From IMG/VR virus record IMGVR_UViG_3300020178_000825, positions 62,001-126,000 of that record: a stretch of 64,000 nt of DNA. The stretch is one strand, 5' to 3'. The notes under the pieces were generated by a model that was not told the DNA's origin, searched no databases, and worked only from the letters and a program-made list of their open reading frames with translations. The stretch is from a virus. A program made the position numbers and the translations under genes. The stretch's first letter is position 1; every line of letters starts with the position of its first letter. This document shows, one piece after another, positions 1-9,250 of this stretch.

Positions 1-879
1 GATTGATGGATATAGGTAGTAGTATAGACCCGATAATTGAGAGCGTTCCACCCCACCATATCTTAAATCGGTAATCACACCATCCAAAATATATCCAGTA
101 TCTCTTCTACATTTTGCTTCGTTATATGAGAAGTTTGGATATGTTGTATTAATATATGTAATCGTTTCGTCTTGAATTAGAGAACGATTTTGTAATAGTG
201 TATCAGCGATAGTAAGTGTAGATGCCGATTGAGTTACGAATGTTTCGTTTTTAGCTAACTTCTGAGCTATCCTCTTAGCGTACTTAATACCATCAATTGT
301 TTGATTTAATTGTCCACCAACAGTACTATTATTTACAGTTGCCTGGGATGGGTATTTGTAATAGAAATTACCAGCGATTACACTTCTCTCATTACCACCA
401 TATTTGATATCAGTTGCTACCGCATCTATGATGTATCCCAAATCTCTTACACACTTAGCTTCATTGTACTCAAATGTACTCCAAGAAGAACTTACATATG
501 CAATAGATTCGGATTGTATAAATCGTTTATTTTCAAACAATAAGCTGTATGCATTATCAGCCTCAGCAGTTGTTTCTACAAAAGTTGTATCTGATAATAT
601 ATTATCAACCATACCAGCAACATATTTGATTGCCGTTAGGGTTGGGTCTTTTTGAGTTGTTGTTGCATCCGATGGATAGAGGTAATAGAAGTTACCATTT
701 CTCACCGATTCTTCATTACCACCATATAATAAATCATGCGCAGCACCACTTACGATATAACCAACATCTCTCTTACAAGTAGTTTGGTTGTATTCAAACT
801 CACTCCAAGACGAACTCAAATAAGCAATCGTTTCTTCTTGAATAAATGGAATGTTTTCAATTAGTAATGCGTAAGCATT
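1..879 (-). repeat. Three tandem protein repeats of 108-116 residues in the left-edge fibre
   Basis: Each unit opens with a helix-like segment (NAYALLIENIPFIQEE, NAYSLLFENKRFIQSE, ADTLLQNRSLIQDE), then a conserved FxYNxxxCxRDxGYI core and YGGxExS. Units start near residues 615, 723 and 839; the third continues towards the left edge. The Cys in the core is kept in all three copies. Confidence 0.75.
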
Positions 880-2721
880 TTGATAATCAATCGTTGGATT
901 TTCGTTTGAACTACTCTGAATAATTGCTGGTGCTGAACCTGTTCCATTATCCAAAATATTATATACAATAGATAACGAAGAACTTACTGCTTCTCTAACA
1001 TTTAATGATGAAGATAAATCAGTAATATATTGAGTTGTATCGGTTACCTTAAACGATTGAGATGTATTTAATTTTATTTCTGGAATAAAATCTAAACCAT
1101 TTTCTATGATGGAAATAATAGTATCAAATCGTTCACCAATTGTATCTTCCGTAATATCAGATACCGGTGATGATTTGTATTGCTCGACATCACTTATTTT
1201 AATTGAAGAACTAACATTATCTACATAAATGTATGATGATGTAGCTGCATTACCTCTTTCAATTATATCTAAAACAATATCATAATTAGTATTGATTGTA
1301 CTTAAATCATCTTCAGATGCCGTAGTTGATGAAGTTATTTGATTATCACCACTAACATTCCATACTGAACCCGAATTATATCCTCTATCCGATGATACGG
1401 CTAAAATAGGAATTTTATTTTCAACTCCTCTTTCAATCAAATTAGATATTAATCTATAATCAGATACAACTGTTTTTGCATCTTTATCACTTGCTTGTGC
1501 ACCTGTATTGAATTTTTGTAATTCATTAGTTACTTTAATACCATCTTCAGTATTTGTAACTAAATCAGGAATTTCACCCAATCCCCTTTCAATTGTATCA
1601 ACAATAATTGAGTAATTATCTTGTACATTTAAAAATGCTTCAGTATTACCACCACTACCAGTGATGAAACGAGAACCAGACGCATACATACCAAAATCAC
1701 CAAATGAAGTGTTGGAGTTAAGTAATACTGCTTGCCCACCATCAATTACTTTTACTGAATATGCAGAGAAGTTTGTGAAGAACGATACTAACTGAATAAA
1801 TCCTCTACCTACAACTTGACAACCAACACCGTTTGGTGCAACCTGTGTATATGCATCAAGTACCATTGAAGCAAGAGGTGAATCAGGATGAATTCTATTA
1901 CCATCTACATTCAATCCACCACCACCAGCAGGAATATCCTCATATGCTTCTAAGAATGAGTTTTCCTGATTGGAAATCATTGAACAGTTCTGAACATAAG
2001 GAGATGTTGTAATAAATGCGTTTGGAGCAAATGATATTGCAAAACCTTTCTGGGAATCATCAACTGATGGAAATACTCTTAATCCAGCAAAAGTCATCTC
2101 TGCTAAATAGTTACCACTATTTACCCAAAATAAATCTTCGTTTTCATTCTTAGCAACAACTTTGGTAACCCTTAAACCAGCTCCCCAAACAGTTGTGTTT
2201 CTTGGAAGTTCAACTGGATTATCTTCTAAGTAAGTACCAGCTTGTACATCAATTCTAAAACCAGTAAAGTTGGAACCAGTTGGTAAACCATATCTACCAT
2301 CATCACCAGGAGTTACTATCTGAGCTGCTCTCTTAATTGTTCTAACTGGGAATTGTGGTGAACGTCCATCATTGGAATCATCACCTCTAGTAGCAGATAC
2401 ATAAACTGTTGCATCACTACCTCCGAATTCTGCTACTGGAATACCACCAAATCTTTGAGTATCAACCGATACATCAGAAAAAGATGCGGTTGCATCTAAT
2501 CTACTTTCTGCTCTAGCAAATGTTAAATCACCATCAATATTAATTGAACCAGTAATTTGAACCGAACCAGTTATTCTTTGTGGTGTGGTTAAATCATTAC
2601 CAATATCGATTGATTGAGAAACTAAAAGAGAACCAGATATAAAGACAGAATTACCTACGGATATACTATCCCTAAAAATATTTACTTCTTCAATCTGCTT
2701 TTGTGGTATTAATCTAGCCAT
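1..2721 (-). CDS. Large tail-fibre/virion structural protein, 3' end beyond the window
   Basis: The frame is open for all 907 codons from the ATG at 2721 to the left edge, so this is a partial gene. The N-terminus (MARLIPQKQIEEVN) leads into short beta repeats. Near residue 100 comes a stretch reading YVSATRGDDSNDG followed by FPVRTIKRA, typical of right-handed beta-helix (pectin-lyase-like) phage fibres. Residues from about 370 to 600 contain several degenerate units of the form Y-x-I-I-x-x-I-I-E-x-G. From residue 615 on there are three longer repeats (starts near 615, 723 and 839) with the core CxRDxGYIxxxxxxDxxYGG. Similar repeats occur in virion structural proteins of T4-like cyanophages. 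It starts 2 nt after the stop of the preceding gene. A role in host contact is inference from the architecture. Confidence 0.8.
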   Translation of the reverse strand, partial: MARLIPQKQIEEVNIFRDSISVGNSVFISGSLLVSQSIDIGNDLTTPQRITGSVQITGSINIDGDLTFARAESRLDATASFSDVSVDTQRFGGIPVAEFGGSDATVYVSATRGDDSNDGRSPQFPVRTIKRAAQIVTPGDDGRYGLPTGSNFTGFRIDVQAGTYLEDNPVELPRNTTVWGAGLRVTKVVAKNENEDLFWVNSGNYLAEMTFAGLRVFPSVDDSQKGFAISFAPNAFITTSPYVQNCSMISNQENSFLEAYEDIPAGGGGLNVDGNRIHPDSPLASMVLDAYTQVAPNGVGCQVVGRGFIQLVSFFTNFSAYSVKVIDGGQAVLLNSNTSFGDFGMYASGSRFITGSGGNTEAFLNVQDNYSIIVDTIERGLGEIPDLVTNTEDGIKVTNELQKFNTGAQASDKDAKTVVSDYRLISNLIERGVENKIPILAVSSDRGYNSGSVWNVSGDNQITSSTTASEDDLSTINTNYDIVLDIIERGNAATSSYIYVDNVSSSIKISDVEQYKSSPVSDITEDTIGERFDTIISIIENGLDFIPEIKLNTSQSFKVTDTTQYITDLSSSLNVREAVSSSLSIVYNILDNGTGSAPAIIQSSSNENPTIDYQNAYALLIENIPFIQEETIAYLSSSWSEFEYNQTTCKRDVGYIVSGAAHDLLYGGNEESVRNGNFYYLYPSDATTTQKDPTLTAIKYVAGMVDNILSDTTFVETTAEADNAYSLLFENKRFIQSESIAYVSSSWSTFEYNEAKCVRDLGYIIDAVATDIKYGGNERSVIAGNFYYKYPSQATVNNSTVGGQLNQTIDGIKYAKRIAQKLAKNETFVTQSASTLTIADTLLQNRSLIQDETITYINTTYPNFSYNEAKCRRDTGYILDGVITDLRYGGVERSQLSGLYYYLYPSI

Positions 2722-2723
2722 TA

Positions 2724-3107
2724 TTATAGAATCTCTGCAATTTTACCTTTAACTTCAAAATCAGTTCTAACCACATCGGCAGGAACTCGAGTAATATTTT
2801 CCGTAAATGTTATGGTTATTGATGTATCATCAAATGTAACACCATACCTATCGTTTGGTTGCTTTACTCCATATAAATATACATCTAAATAATCTTTCGA
2901 ATCCGCAACAACTAAATCCTCATAAACAAATCTATATCCATTTAATACCAATGTAAAGTTATCACCATCTAAAGAAATTGAAGTGGGTATTACTTCAAAA
3001 ATGAATGTATCATCAATTACCTCCAATACAAAGTTTTTAAAAGATAACCTATCTCTTTTTTTGGTAATACTACCTAAATCTATATGTGGTTTTGGTCTTG
3101 TTGGCAT
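2724..3107 (-). CDS. Small virion-associated protein with shared C-terminal beta domain
   Basis: 127 aa, function not recognised. The C-terminal half (DVYLYGVKQPNDRYGVTF, then TSITITF, then FEVKGKIAEIL) has the same layout as the C-termini of the next two upstream genes: a VYxxG strand, a DYxY/NDRY turn, an IxFTF strand and a terminal xEVxIxGK stretch. It overlaps the upstream gene by one base (TAATG), which implies coupled translation. Its place directly after the tail-completion gene suggests a neck, tail or fibre attachment part; this is inference. Confidence 0.7.
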   Translation of the reverse strand: MPTRPKPHIDLGSITKKRDRLSFKNFVLEVIDDTFIFEVIPTSISLDGDNFTLVLNGYRFVYEDLVVADSKDYLDVYLYGVKQPNDRYGVTFDDTSITITFTENITRVPADVVRTDFEVKGKIAEIL

Positions 3108-3481
3108 TATCTTACTCTTTCTAAATCTCCTTCGATTTTAACTTCATCAGTAACTTCAAATGCCCAAGGTTGTCCATAATTTGGGTCATTTGGATTTTCA
3201 ATAGTTGTTGGAAAATTTGCTCTTATAAATTTGATATGAAAATCATTTCCAATTTGTTTATATTCGTAATCTCTAGGTGCAATATAACCACCCCATACAA
3301 ATACATCAAATCTATTTTGTTCTTTTCGTTTAGTAGATAATCTACTATCTAAAGTTTTTAATCTACAATTTTCTACTTTCCAAATCCAATATAAAGGATG
3401 AACTAAGTCGTGAGGAACCATAACGAATTCATTTGGTTCGTTAACTTCCTTCATTATATTTTTTAGTGTCTTTATATTCAT
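3107..3481 (-). CDS. Small virion-associated protein with shared C-terminal beta domain
   Basis: 124 aa, not recognised as a named family. A charged N-terminal part (MNIKTLKNIMKEVNEPNEF) is followed by a C-terminal region reading FDVFVWGGYIAPRDYEY, then FHIKFIRANFP, and ending DEVKIEGDLERVR. This resembles the ends of both neighbouring genes and suggests duplication of one beta-sandwich module. It overlaps the upstream gene by 4 nt (ATGA). Confidence 0.7.
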   Translation of the reverse strand: MNIKTLKNIMKEVNEPNEFVMVPHDLVHPLYWIWKVENCRLKTLDSRLSTKRKEQNRFDVFVWGGYIAPRDYEYKQIGNDFHIKFIRANFPTTIENPNDPNYGQPWAFEVTDEVKIEGDLERVR

Positions 3482-4566
3482 AGTTGTTCAAATTTACCTA
3501 CAATATCCACTTCATCATTTGCATCTAATTGAAATCCTAAAGTTTCATTAAAAGTAAATGATATTTCATTTGTACTTCCATTAAAAGAATAAGTGTAAGT
3601 AGATGCCGGTTTGAATTCAGTATTTATGTAAACTCTAAACCAATTTAATGTATCAAACGAACCAATTAATTCAGTTGGTAAAACCGGCTTTCTTACATTT
3701 GTTATTTTTACAATAGCACCATCACCAGTAACGGCATCACCACCATTAACTAATTCAGCTCTTTGTGAACTTCGTATTGCTACAAAATCTATAACATTCT
3801 GATATTCATTATATATGTTGGGATTAGTAAATGTTAATCCACTTAAATCTGTTTCAACACCCCATACAACTTTCTTAGGGGTAAATGTTTTTTTAACAGT
3901 TGGTTTTTCATCATATGTTTCAGGAAGTAAATAAGCGTTTACTACCATAGTGAAAGAAGTTCTAATGATTCTTTCTGAACCTTCTCCCACTTCTTGTTGG
4001 TTATCAAATGAATCAATACGAGTTCTAAATTTGAATCCATCTTCTTTACCCCAATATCTATCAGTAGCATATTGAAATGCTTCTACAATCTTATTCATAT
4101 GTTCGGTAAATGATGTCCAAATCATTACCTCATAAGTTACCGTTACATAATCAGGAACCGAAACTTCATATTGTTCAAATGCTTTTTTTGCTCCAGTTTG
4201 TAATGAAAATCTTTCGTATCTATTTTGAGAAGAATATTTTTTGTAAGCTGGTAAGGTGTTTATATCCTTAAATTGTGCTAAGTTTGTATCTCTTTCGATG
4301 GAATTTCTTTTGAACATTACTAAAGGAATTTGAATCTTACCCCTTTGGTCTCTCAAATATCCTTTTGCTCGAGCATTATTCCATCTTTCAGCATTTCCGT
4401 AAAGTAGAGGAACTTTAACTTTACTATTGTGTTCTTCTACATCAGGAATGATAGTATCCACCATATACTCTGCAATAGTAGTATCTACATCTAAAAGTTT
4501 TACACCTTTAGTGTATTCTGGTTTGATACCTCTTTGTAATGCTCTATTTGTTTCTTTCTTATTCAT
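3478..4566 (-). CDS. gp15: gp15-like tail completion / proximal sheath stabiliser
   Basis: 362 aa. T4 gp15 caps the tail and stabilises the contracted sheath. The core (residues about 45-215) follows the gp15 pattern: KVPLLYGNAERWN, IQIPLVMFKRNSIERD, then VTVTYEVMIWTSFTEHMNKI, FKFRTRIDSFDNQQEVG and TSFTMVVNAYLLPE, matching T4 stretches such as PSPIKMIYELSIFTRYEDDM and LTFEVNGWMYPP. The last 130 residues or so are an extra beta domain (WFRVYINTEF to DEVDIVGKFEQL) shared with the two following genes, making this protein longer than T4 gp15 (272 aa). The order gp23 - gp13-like - gp14-like - gp15-like supports the call. It shares one base with the upstream gene. Confidence 0.8.
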   Translation of the reverse strand: MNKKETNRALQRGIKPEYTKGVKLLDVDTTIAEYMVDTIIPDVEEHNSKVKVPLLYGNAERWNNARAKGYLRDQRGKIQIPLVMFKRNSIERDTNLAQFKDINTLPAYKKYSSQNRYERFSLQTGAKKAFEQYEVSVPDYVTVTYEVMIWTSFTEHMNKIVEAFQYATDRYWGKEDGFKFRTRIDSFDNQQEVGEGSERIIRTSFTMVVNAYLLPETYDEKPTVKKTFTPKKVVWGVETDLSGLTFTNPNIYNEYQNVIDFVAIRSSQRAELVNGGDAVTGDGAIVKITNVRKPVLPTELIGSFDTLNWFRVYINTEFKPASTYTYSFNGSTNEISFTFNETLGFQLDANDEVDIVGKFEQL

Positions 4567-5021
4567 TAGATAACTCTCATTTCAGTTTGAATAGTACTTC
4601 TTCTTGTCATAAATGTTGAACAAATGATTGAGAATTTCTCTCCACTTTGTCCACCAATTAGTTGGTCCTCTCTTACATTATCGATTTCAAAATATGCATC
4701 ATTGTGCATGATAATATCACCGATTTCTGGATAGAACCCTTTATCTTTTAACTTAATACGATTGAATCTGAACTCTACATTTTGTCCACTATCCGGTCCA
4801 AATCCTTCGTAAGAAATAGAAGAATCATCTCTTTCAATCACTGCAGTACATTCTGTACCTTGATAATATGATTTATTTAGAGATTCACCATAAAGGTTTG
4901 TTGAAATATCATCAATAGCAAGTTTGAATAGAACTACCGTAGTTTCAATTACAGCATCTACCAACTCTCTTGAAATTGATTCAAAGAATCTTATATCTCT
5001 ATCTAATGCAAATCTTGGCAT
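4566..5021 (-). CDS. gp14: gp14-like neck (head completion) protein
   Basis: 151 aa. T4 gp14 forms the neck with gp13, closing the filled head. Sequence hints are a LYGESLNKSY segment (compare the LGEDxxxxF region of gp14 proteins), a central beta region, and FYPEIGDIIMHNDAYFEIDN, resembling the PxxGDLIYFxxxxxxYEIxxV segment of cyanophage gp14. It is shorter than T4 gp14 (256 aa), so the call rests largely on position between gp13-like and gp15-like genes. A different head-tail connector protein is possible. Confidence 0.6.
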   Translation of the reverse strand: MPRFALDRDIRFFESISRELVDAVIETTVVLFKLAIDDISTNLYGESLNKSYYQGTECTAVIERDDSSISYEGFGPDSGQNVEFRFNRIKLKDKGFYPEIGDIIMHNDAYFEIDNVREDQLIGGQSGEKFSIICSTFMTRRSTIQTEMRVI

Positions 5022-5022
5022 C

Positions 5023-6171
5023 TTATCCGGTGTATATCGTTAATGGAACTTTTCGTAACATTTCTTGCTGATAATTAGATTCGTTATTTCTAATTTCAAA
5101 CTGATTTTTTCTACTTAACTCTTCTAAGTTTTCTCTGAGTTGTTCAATCAAAGCATCTTTTTCAGTTTGAGCTTCAGCTCGTAATGCTGCTCCATCCAAC
5201 GATATTTCGGAACCAGGAATAGGTACTGAACTATATTTTTCTCTGATTGCTCCTAATAGTTCTTTAGCAAGAGCAAGTGAATATTTTCTAATCCATTGTT
5301 TACCCACATCATTTATAGATGTATATGGGATAAAATCATATCCAACATTTGAGTAATCCGATACTACATCAGATGTTACCGATGTTGAGTTTTGAATAAA
5401 TTCATCTCTAACAAAATATTCAAACCATAACTTACCAGCAGTTGTTGGGATTGGAAAAATTTGTAATTTATTATTTACGATATTAAATGAGTGTGCTGAT
5501 TTTCTAATAGTATCATTAAACTCAATTGCCTGCATTCTTAATACATCTTCAAATATTGGCATTAACACAAATTGTGCTGCCGGTGAAAATGAACCAAATC
5601 CAAACTCATCAATTAAATTTAGAGTACCTTGTCCACTTACCGAATAAGGGTCAAAGAATCTATTTACCGCTGGAGTTGCTTCGTGAAATACTGTTGTTAC
5701 ATCAATTCGGTTTCCGCTTTCACTTACATTAGCAAATAAAATATCTAAATCGTAATTTTGTTTACCCGCTACCAAATCAATAGAACCACTTTTAATATCA
5801 GTATTACCACCAACACCAGCTAATGTACCATAAGCATCTGAAATGGCTACTAAATCAGGTAGATTTGAACCTTGTACCAACTTTCCACTATAATTTGTAC
5901 CAGTTGGATTTCCTTTTAATGTATCTAAGTTATTTCTAATGTTGAATTGATTAACTTGTGCAGCATACTCTGCAGTAGCTTCTTCAAAACAAGCAAACAA
6001 ACTTTCATCAACTAATTCCACATTTTGTATGGGATATCCTAATCTTTTTGCACACCAATTAGCTATTTTGGGAGCATCGGCTTGGAACTCAGAATCAGAA
6101 TCATAAGTTCCGAATGGAGTATCTCCTACTGAAAATGATGATGAACCAGGGTATATGTATTCTACTGACAT
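5023..6171 (-). CDS. gp13: gp13-like neck protein
   Basis: 382 aa. Probably the neck protein that sits on the portal after packaging. The N-terminal region contains ANWCAKRLGYPIQNVELVD, then a CFEEATAEYAAQVNQFNIR helix, a pattern recalled from gp13/neck proteins of marine T4-like phages. Residues about 330-370 form a charged helical tail. It is the first gene after the capsid gene and its terminator, with its own late-type motif at 6201-6208 and an AGAGGAA stretch before the ATG. It is followed with a 1-nt gap by the gp14-like gene. Confidence 0.65.
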   Translation of the reverse strand: MSVEYIYPGSSSFSVGDTPFGTYDSDSEFQADAPKIANWCAKRLGYPIQNVELVDESLFACFEEATAEYAAQVNQFNIRNNLDTLKGNPTGTNYSGKLVQGSNLPDLVAISDAYGTLAGVGGNTDIKSGSIDLVAGKQNYDLDILFANVSESGNRIDVTTVFHEATPAVNRFFDPYSVSGQGTLNLIDEFGFGSFSPAAQFVLMPIFEDVLRMQAIEFNDTIRKSAHSFNIVNNKLQIFPIPTTAGKLWFEYFVRDEFIQNSTSVTSDVVSDYSNVGYDFIPYTSINDVGKQWIRKYSLALAKELLGAIREKYSSVPIPGSEISLDGAALRAEAQTEKDALIEQLRENLEELSRKNQFEIRNNESNYQQEMLRKVPLTIYTG

Positions 6172-6200
6172 AAATTATTCCTCTCTTTTAATATCGTATC

Positions 6201-6208
6201 TATAAATA
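6201..6208 (-). promoter_or_regulatory. Late-type promoter motif (TATTTATA), neck operon
   Basis: Reads TTTATATTTATAG in the direction of transcription, 30 nt before the gp13-like start and just downstream of the gp23 terminator. Matches the motif recurring before many structural genes here; no TTTG -33 element is visible. Confidence 0.55.
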
Positions 6209-6245
6209 TAAAGAAATATAAGAATAGTGTTTTTATAAGAAGCAT

Positions 6246-6275
6246 AAAAAAAGAGGGAAGATTTCTCTCCCCTCT
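6246..6275 (-). terminator. Rho-independent terminator after the capsid gene
   Basis: On the minus strand AGAGGG pairs with CCCTCT (6270-6275 with 6252-6257), with an inner AGA/TCT extension, followed by seven T residues (6246-6252). It lies about 27 nt after the gp23 stop and separates the head operon from the neck operon. Confidence 0.88.
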
Positions 6276-6301
6276 AATTTATAATCCTAAATTACTTCAG
6301 A

Positions 6302-7918
6302 TTAGATAGATGCTAAATCTTTAACATAAATCTTACCATAGTACTCAGGTCTTACCATCTTCTTAGCGTATCTCGTCATAACACCTCTTCTTGGAGTGAA
6401 GTTAGTTGGGTCATACACTAATGGAGTCATAATAAGTGGTACATACGGAGCGTAAACAGCACCAGTTTCTAGGAAGTTGCTTCCTCTAAATCCTAATAAG
6501 ATTTCGTTAGAAGTCATATAAGGGTTTTTGTAAACTGTGTATCTGTTAGCAATCGCACCTACTGAAGTTACACCAGCAGCGAAAGACATTGCATCTTTAT
6601 CAGCTGAAACAGTAAATCCAGGGATTGATTCTAAGATAGTACATACATCAGGAGATGCTACTACAAAGTTAGCTCCACCTCTTAATGTTAATTGGTGAAT
6701 CTTATTAGATACTTTGTTTAATTTAGTACCTAAAGTTTGGAACCAAGTGTTCTTTTGGTATGCAACACCAGCAGTTCCAGCAGACCATACACCAGTTGAA
6801 GAGTTGTACTCCTCACCGATTGTAGCTGACCAGTACTCAGTAGTCAATGCGTTAGACTTTAACATATCTAAGATTTCTAAATCAATCTCTAATGAGATGT
6901 AATCAGATAACATAGAAGTTAATTCAGCTTCAGCATCGATTGAGTGGTAAGCGTTAAGGTCTTGCGCCAACTCAGGAGTCCACACAGCCTTTAACTTTCT
7001 AGTCTTAGCAACAATTGCTTCAGATTTCAATTCTAAGTCAACTTCTGGGATATCGATATCAGTACCGAAAGTACCAGAACCAGCAACTTTACCAGTGTTC
7101 ATTCCATCTTCGAAATCACCTCTTGAGTAATCAGCAGGAACTACTGAGTAAGTTAAGATAGCGAAATCTGCAGCAGATGTACCATATCCAGCAGATGCAG
7201 ATACGAACATTACTAAGTTAGAACCAGCAGCACCGTTGAATTGGTTGATAGTAGTTACGATTTCATCATCAGAGATGTTGAAAGAGTTAGCACCATCTAA
7301 ATCAGCAGTTGCAGGAGCAGCGAAAGTAAGTTTAGCGATTTCACCATCAGAAATTGATTGTGATAAAGAAGCGTCAAATCCTACCTCTGCCCAAGAAGCT
7401 GAAGCGAATGTGATATCACCTACAGCGATAGAAGCAGTTACATCATTTGCAGAGTATCCGAATCTACCATCTCCGTAAAGACCGTTTTCAGCAACATTAG
7501 TTGAACCTACATCCGAACCATCACCACCGAAAAGAGATTTTCCAGAGAATGCTGGGTTACCACCTTGCGCAGTACCATATTTGAAATCAAGATAGAATAC
7601 AAGTCCAGAAGGTAAGTTCATAGGTTGTACACTAACGAATTCTTTAGAAGCAATCTCACCAAAGATTCTTCTTACTAAAGGTAAAGCTACACCGCTCCAC
7701 TCTTCAGAGTTATTAGCAACACCAGTTTGTGATGCTTCATCAAGCAATTGTTTTGCTTGGTTTTCTAAAAGAACAGACATTGCGCCTTGCTCTTTCTCAT
7801 TTAAACCTTCAAGAAGACCTGTATTTTCCCACTTAGACTTTAATTGTCTAGTTTCAGCCAACATAACTGACTGAGGGTTTTTGCCTTCCATTAGTTTAGA
7901 TAAATCAAAATTTGCCAT
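6302..7918 (-). CDS. gp23: Major capsid protein gp23
   Basis: 538 aa, HK97-fold major capsid protein building the prolate head. The N-terminus (MANFDLSKLMEGKNPQSVML) with KSKWENTGLLEGL, then PLVRRIFGEIASKEFVSVQPM and VFYLDFKYGTA, is diagnostic of gp23. Residue 22 ends an L-A-E triplet just before TRQLKSKW, fitting the (I/L)xE cleavage rule of gp21-type proteases and implying removal of a propeptide of about 22 residues. The C-terminus keeps LGFRGSNFLETGAVYAPYVPL and TRYAKKMVRPEYYG. A Shine-Dalgarno-like AAGGA sits about 12 nt before the ATG. It follows gp22 by 29 nt and is closed by a strong terminator. Confidence 0.96.
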   Translation of the reverse strand: MANFDLSKLMEGKNPQSVMLAETRQLKSKWENTGLLEGLNEKEQGAMSVLLENQAKQLLDEASQTGVANNSEEWSGVALPLVRRIFGEIASKEFVSVQPMNLPSGLVFYLDFKYGTAQGGNPAFSGKSLFGGDGSDVGSTNVAENGLYGDGRFGYSANDVTASIAVGDITFASASWAEVGFDASLSQSISDGEIAKLTFAAPATADLDGANSFNISDDEIVTTINQFNGAAGSNLVMFVSASAGYGTSAADFAILTYSVVPADYSRGDFEDGMNTGKVAGSGTFGTDIDIPEVDLELKSEAIVAKTRKLKAVWTPELAQDLNAYHSIDAEAELTSMLSDYISLEIDLEILDMLKSNALTTEYWSATIGEEYNSSTGVWSAGTAGVAYQKNTWFQTLGTKLNKVSNKIHQLTLRGGANFVVASPDVCTILESIPGFTVSADKDAMSFAAGVTSVGAIANRYTVYKNPYMTSNEILLGFRGSNFLETGAVYAPYVPLIMTPLVYDPTNFTPRRGVMTRYAKKMVRPEYYGKIYVKDLASI

Positions 7919-7947
7919 TTTATTTTTCCTTTTTAATGTTAGTTAAA

Positions 7948-9108
7948 TTATTTGATATTAGCTAATTGTTTAAATCTTTCAGCTAATACATTTGTGTTTT
8001 CAGAAATAATTTCTTTTGCAGGTGCAGTAGAAGCAACTGGTTTAGATGCAGCTTCAGCTACAACTTTCTTAGTTCTCTTCTCAGTTCCTGTAAAATTCAT
8101 TGATTCTGCTAACGTAGCGTAAACTAATTTTACTTCTCTAACAGATGATGTTCTGTCTAAGTTTTCAACAACTTTAGATTTTTGCTCATTGTTTAAGTTA
8201 TAAGCTCTGAACAATCTATTAGCGTATAATAATTTTGCGTTAAGAAGGTTTACTTCGTTGATGGTAGATTGTAGAGTCTTAACAGTTGAAAGAGCTTCTT
8301 CTAATTCAGTTTGTAGTCTAACTACCTCTTCATTAGCCTCTTCTTCGTGTTCTTCTTCTTCAATTTCTTCTTCACCTTCGCCGTATCCCATTTCTCTAAG
8401 AATTTCATCCAAGTCGATTTCATCATCCTCATCTTCATCTTCATCTTCATCTTCAGCTTCAGCTTCTTCAGCTTCTTCTTCAGAATCCATTTCGATTTCA
8501 TCTTCTTCGGATACTTCATCCTCATGTTCTTCTTCAGATACTTCTTCTTCAGAATCCATTTCCTCTTCAGAAATTTCTTCTTCATCTTCCATACCCATTT
8601 CAAGTTCTCTAATGATAGACTCCAAATCTAACTCATCTTCTTCTTCTTCAATTTCTTCTTCAGATTCTTCTTCTTCGATTTCATCTTCCTCTTCAGAAAT
8701 TTCTTCTTCAGATTCTTCTTCTTCGATTTCAGATTCTTCTTCTTCCGAAATTGTAGCGTCATCAGCGTTAGTTGGGTCCTCAACAGAACCTTCACCTTCT
8801 TCCAACTCGTCTCCTACCTCTGCAGTTTCTTCTTCAGATTCAGGTCCAAGTTCGGTGTGTGCGTCAGATGCAACATCAGATGGTTCAACTGGAGAATCCT
8901 CATCACCGTTACCAATATCACTTGAATCTAATTCCTCTTCGATTTCTTCCTCTTCACCTTCCATTTCAGCTTGTAGCTTCTTTGATAGGATTGATTGTAA
9001 TCTTGGAGTAAATGCTTCCTCAAGTGCAATCTTAGCGTTAGCGATTGCAGTTTCTCTTACAGCTTTAGCATCCGCAATTGCTTCTTTTAACAATTTTGAA
9101 TTTGCCAT
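7948..9108 (-). CDS. gp22: Prohead core scaffold protein gp22
   Basis: 386 aa. Main scaffold of the prohead, degraded by the gp21 protease before packaging. Evidence: immediately before gp23, an N-terminal helix ending in the conserved FTPRLQSILSKKLQAE, and a C-terminal helical part (VVRLQTELEEALSTVKTLQ; VVENLDRTSSVREVKLVYATLAESM). The middle (residues about 50-265) is an extremely Glu/Asp-rich run, much longer than in T4 gp22 (269 aa total). This makes the DNA at 8340-8960 a TCTTCTTC-like low-complexity tract. A long leader with inverted repeats precedes the start. Confidence 0.87.
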   Translation of the reverse strand: MANSKLLKEAIADAKAVRETAIANAKIALEEAFTPRLQSILSKKLQAEMEGEEEEIEEELDSSDIGNGDEDSPVEPSDVASDAHTELGPESEEETAEVGDELEEGEGSVEDPTNADDATISEEEESEIEEEESEEEISEEEDEIEEEESEEEIEEEEDELDLESIIRELEMGMEDEEEISEEEMDSEEEVSEEEHEDEVSEEDEIEMDSEEEAEEAEAEDEDEDEDEDDEIDLDEILREMGYGEGEEEIEEEEHEEEANEEVVRLQTELEEALSTVKTLQSTINEVNLLNAKLLYANRLFRAYNLNNEQKSKVVENLDRTSSVREVKLVYATLAESMNFTGTEKRTKKVVAEAASKPVASTAPAKEIISENTNVLAERFKQLANIK

Positions 9109-9142
9109 TTTACTTTTTATTTTTAAAATTTGCTGAAGTTAT

Positions 9143-9242
9143 TTGAGGAACCTCAATATAGAATAGTGTAAATTGGTTGTTCGGTCACTAAACATTAAAA
9201 GTTAGTATTCATTAACCAATGAAACCCACATAGTCGTGGGTT
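9143..9242 (-). promoter_or_regulatory. Structured leader of the scaffold gene: three inverted repeats
   Basis: Between the late-type motif at 9251-9258 and the gp22 ATG at 9108 lie three stems. They are TTGAGG/CCTCAA (9143-9156), ATTGGTT/AACCAAT (9172-9220) with a nested ACTAA/TTAGT, and AACCCAC/GTGGGTT (9223-9242, 6-nt loop). None is followed by a T run in the transcribed direction, so a leader structure is likelier than a terminator. The 215-bp gap holds no gene I can support. Confidence 0.5.
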
Positions 9243-9250
9243 ATTATACG

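Noticed and set aside
8258-9136. A 292-codon Ser-rich open frame on the plus strand
   Set aside because: It is the mirror image of the Glu-rich scaffold gene: GAA/GAG codons read backwards as TTC/CTC/Ser codons. No motif beyond the Ser bias.
9223-9242. AACCCAC/GTGGGTT hairpin as a terminator of the 294-aa gene
   Set aside because: It is not followed by a T run in the transcribed direction and lies below the candidate promoter motif, so a leader structure is more likely.
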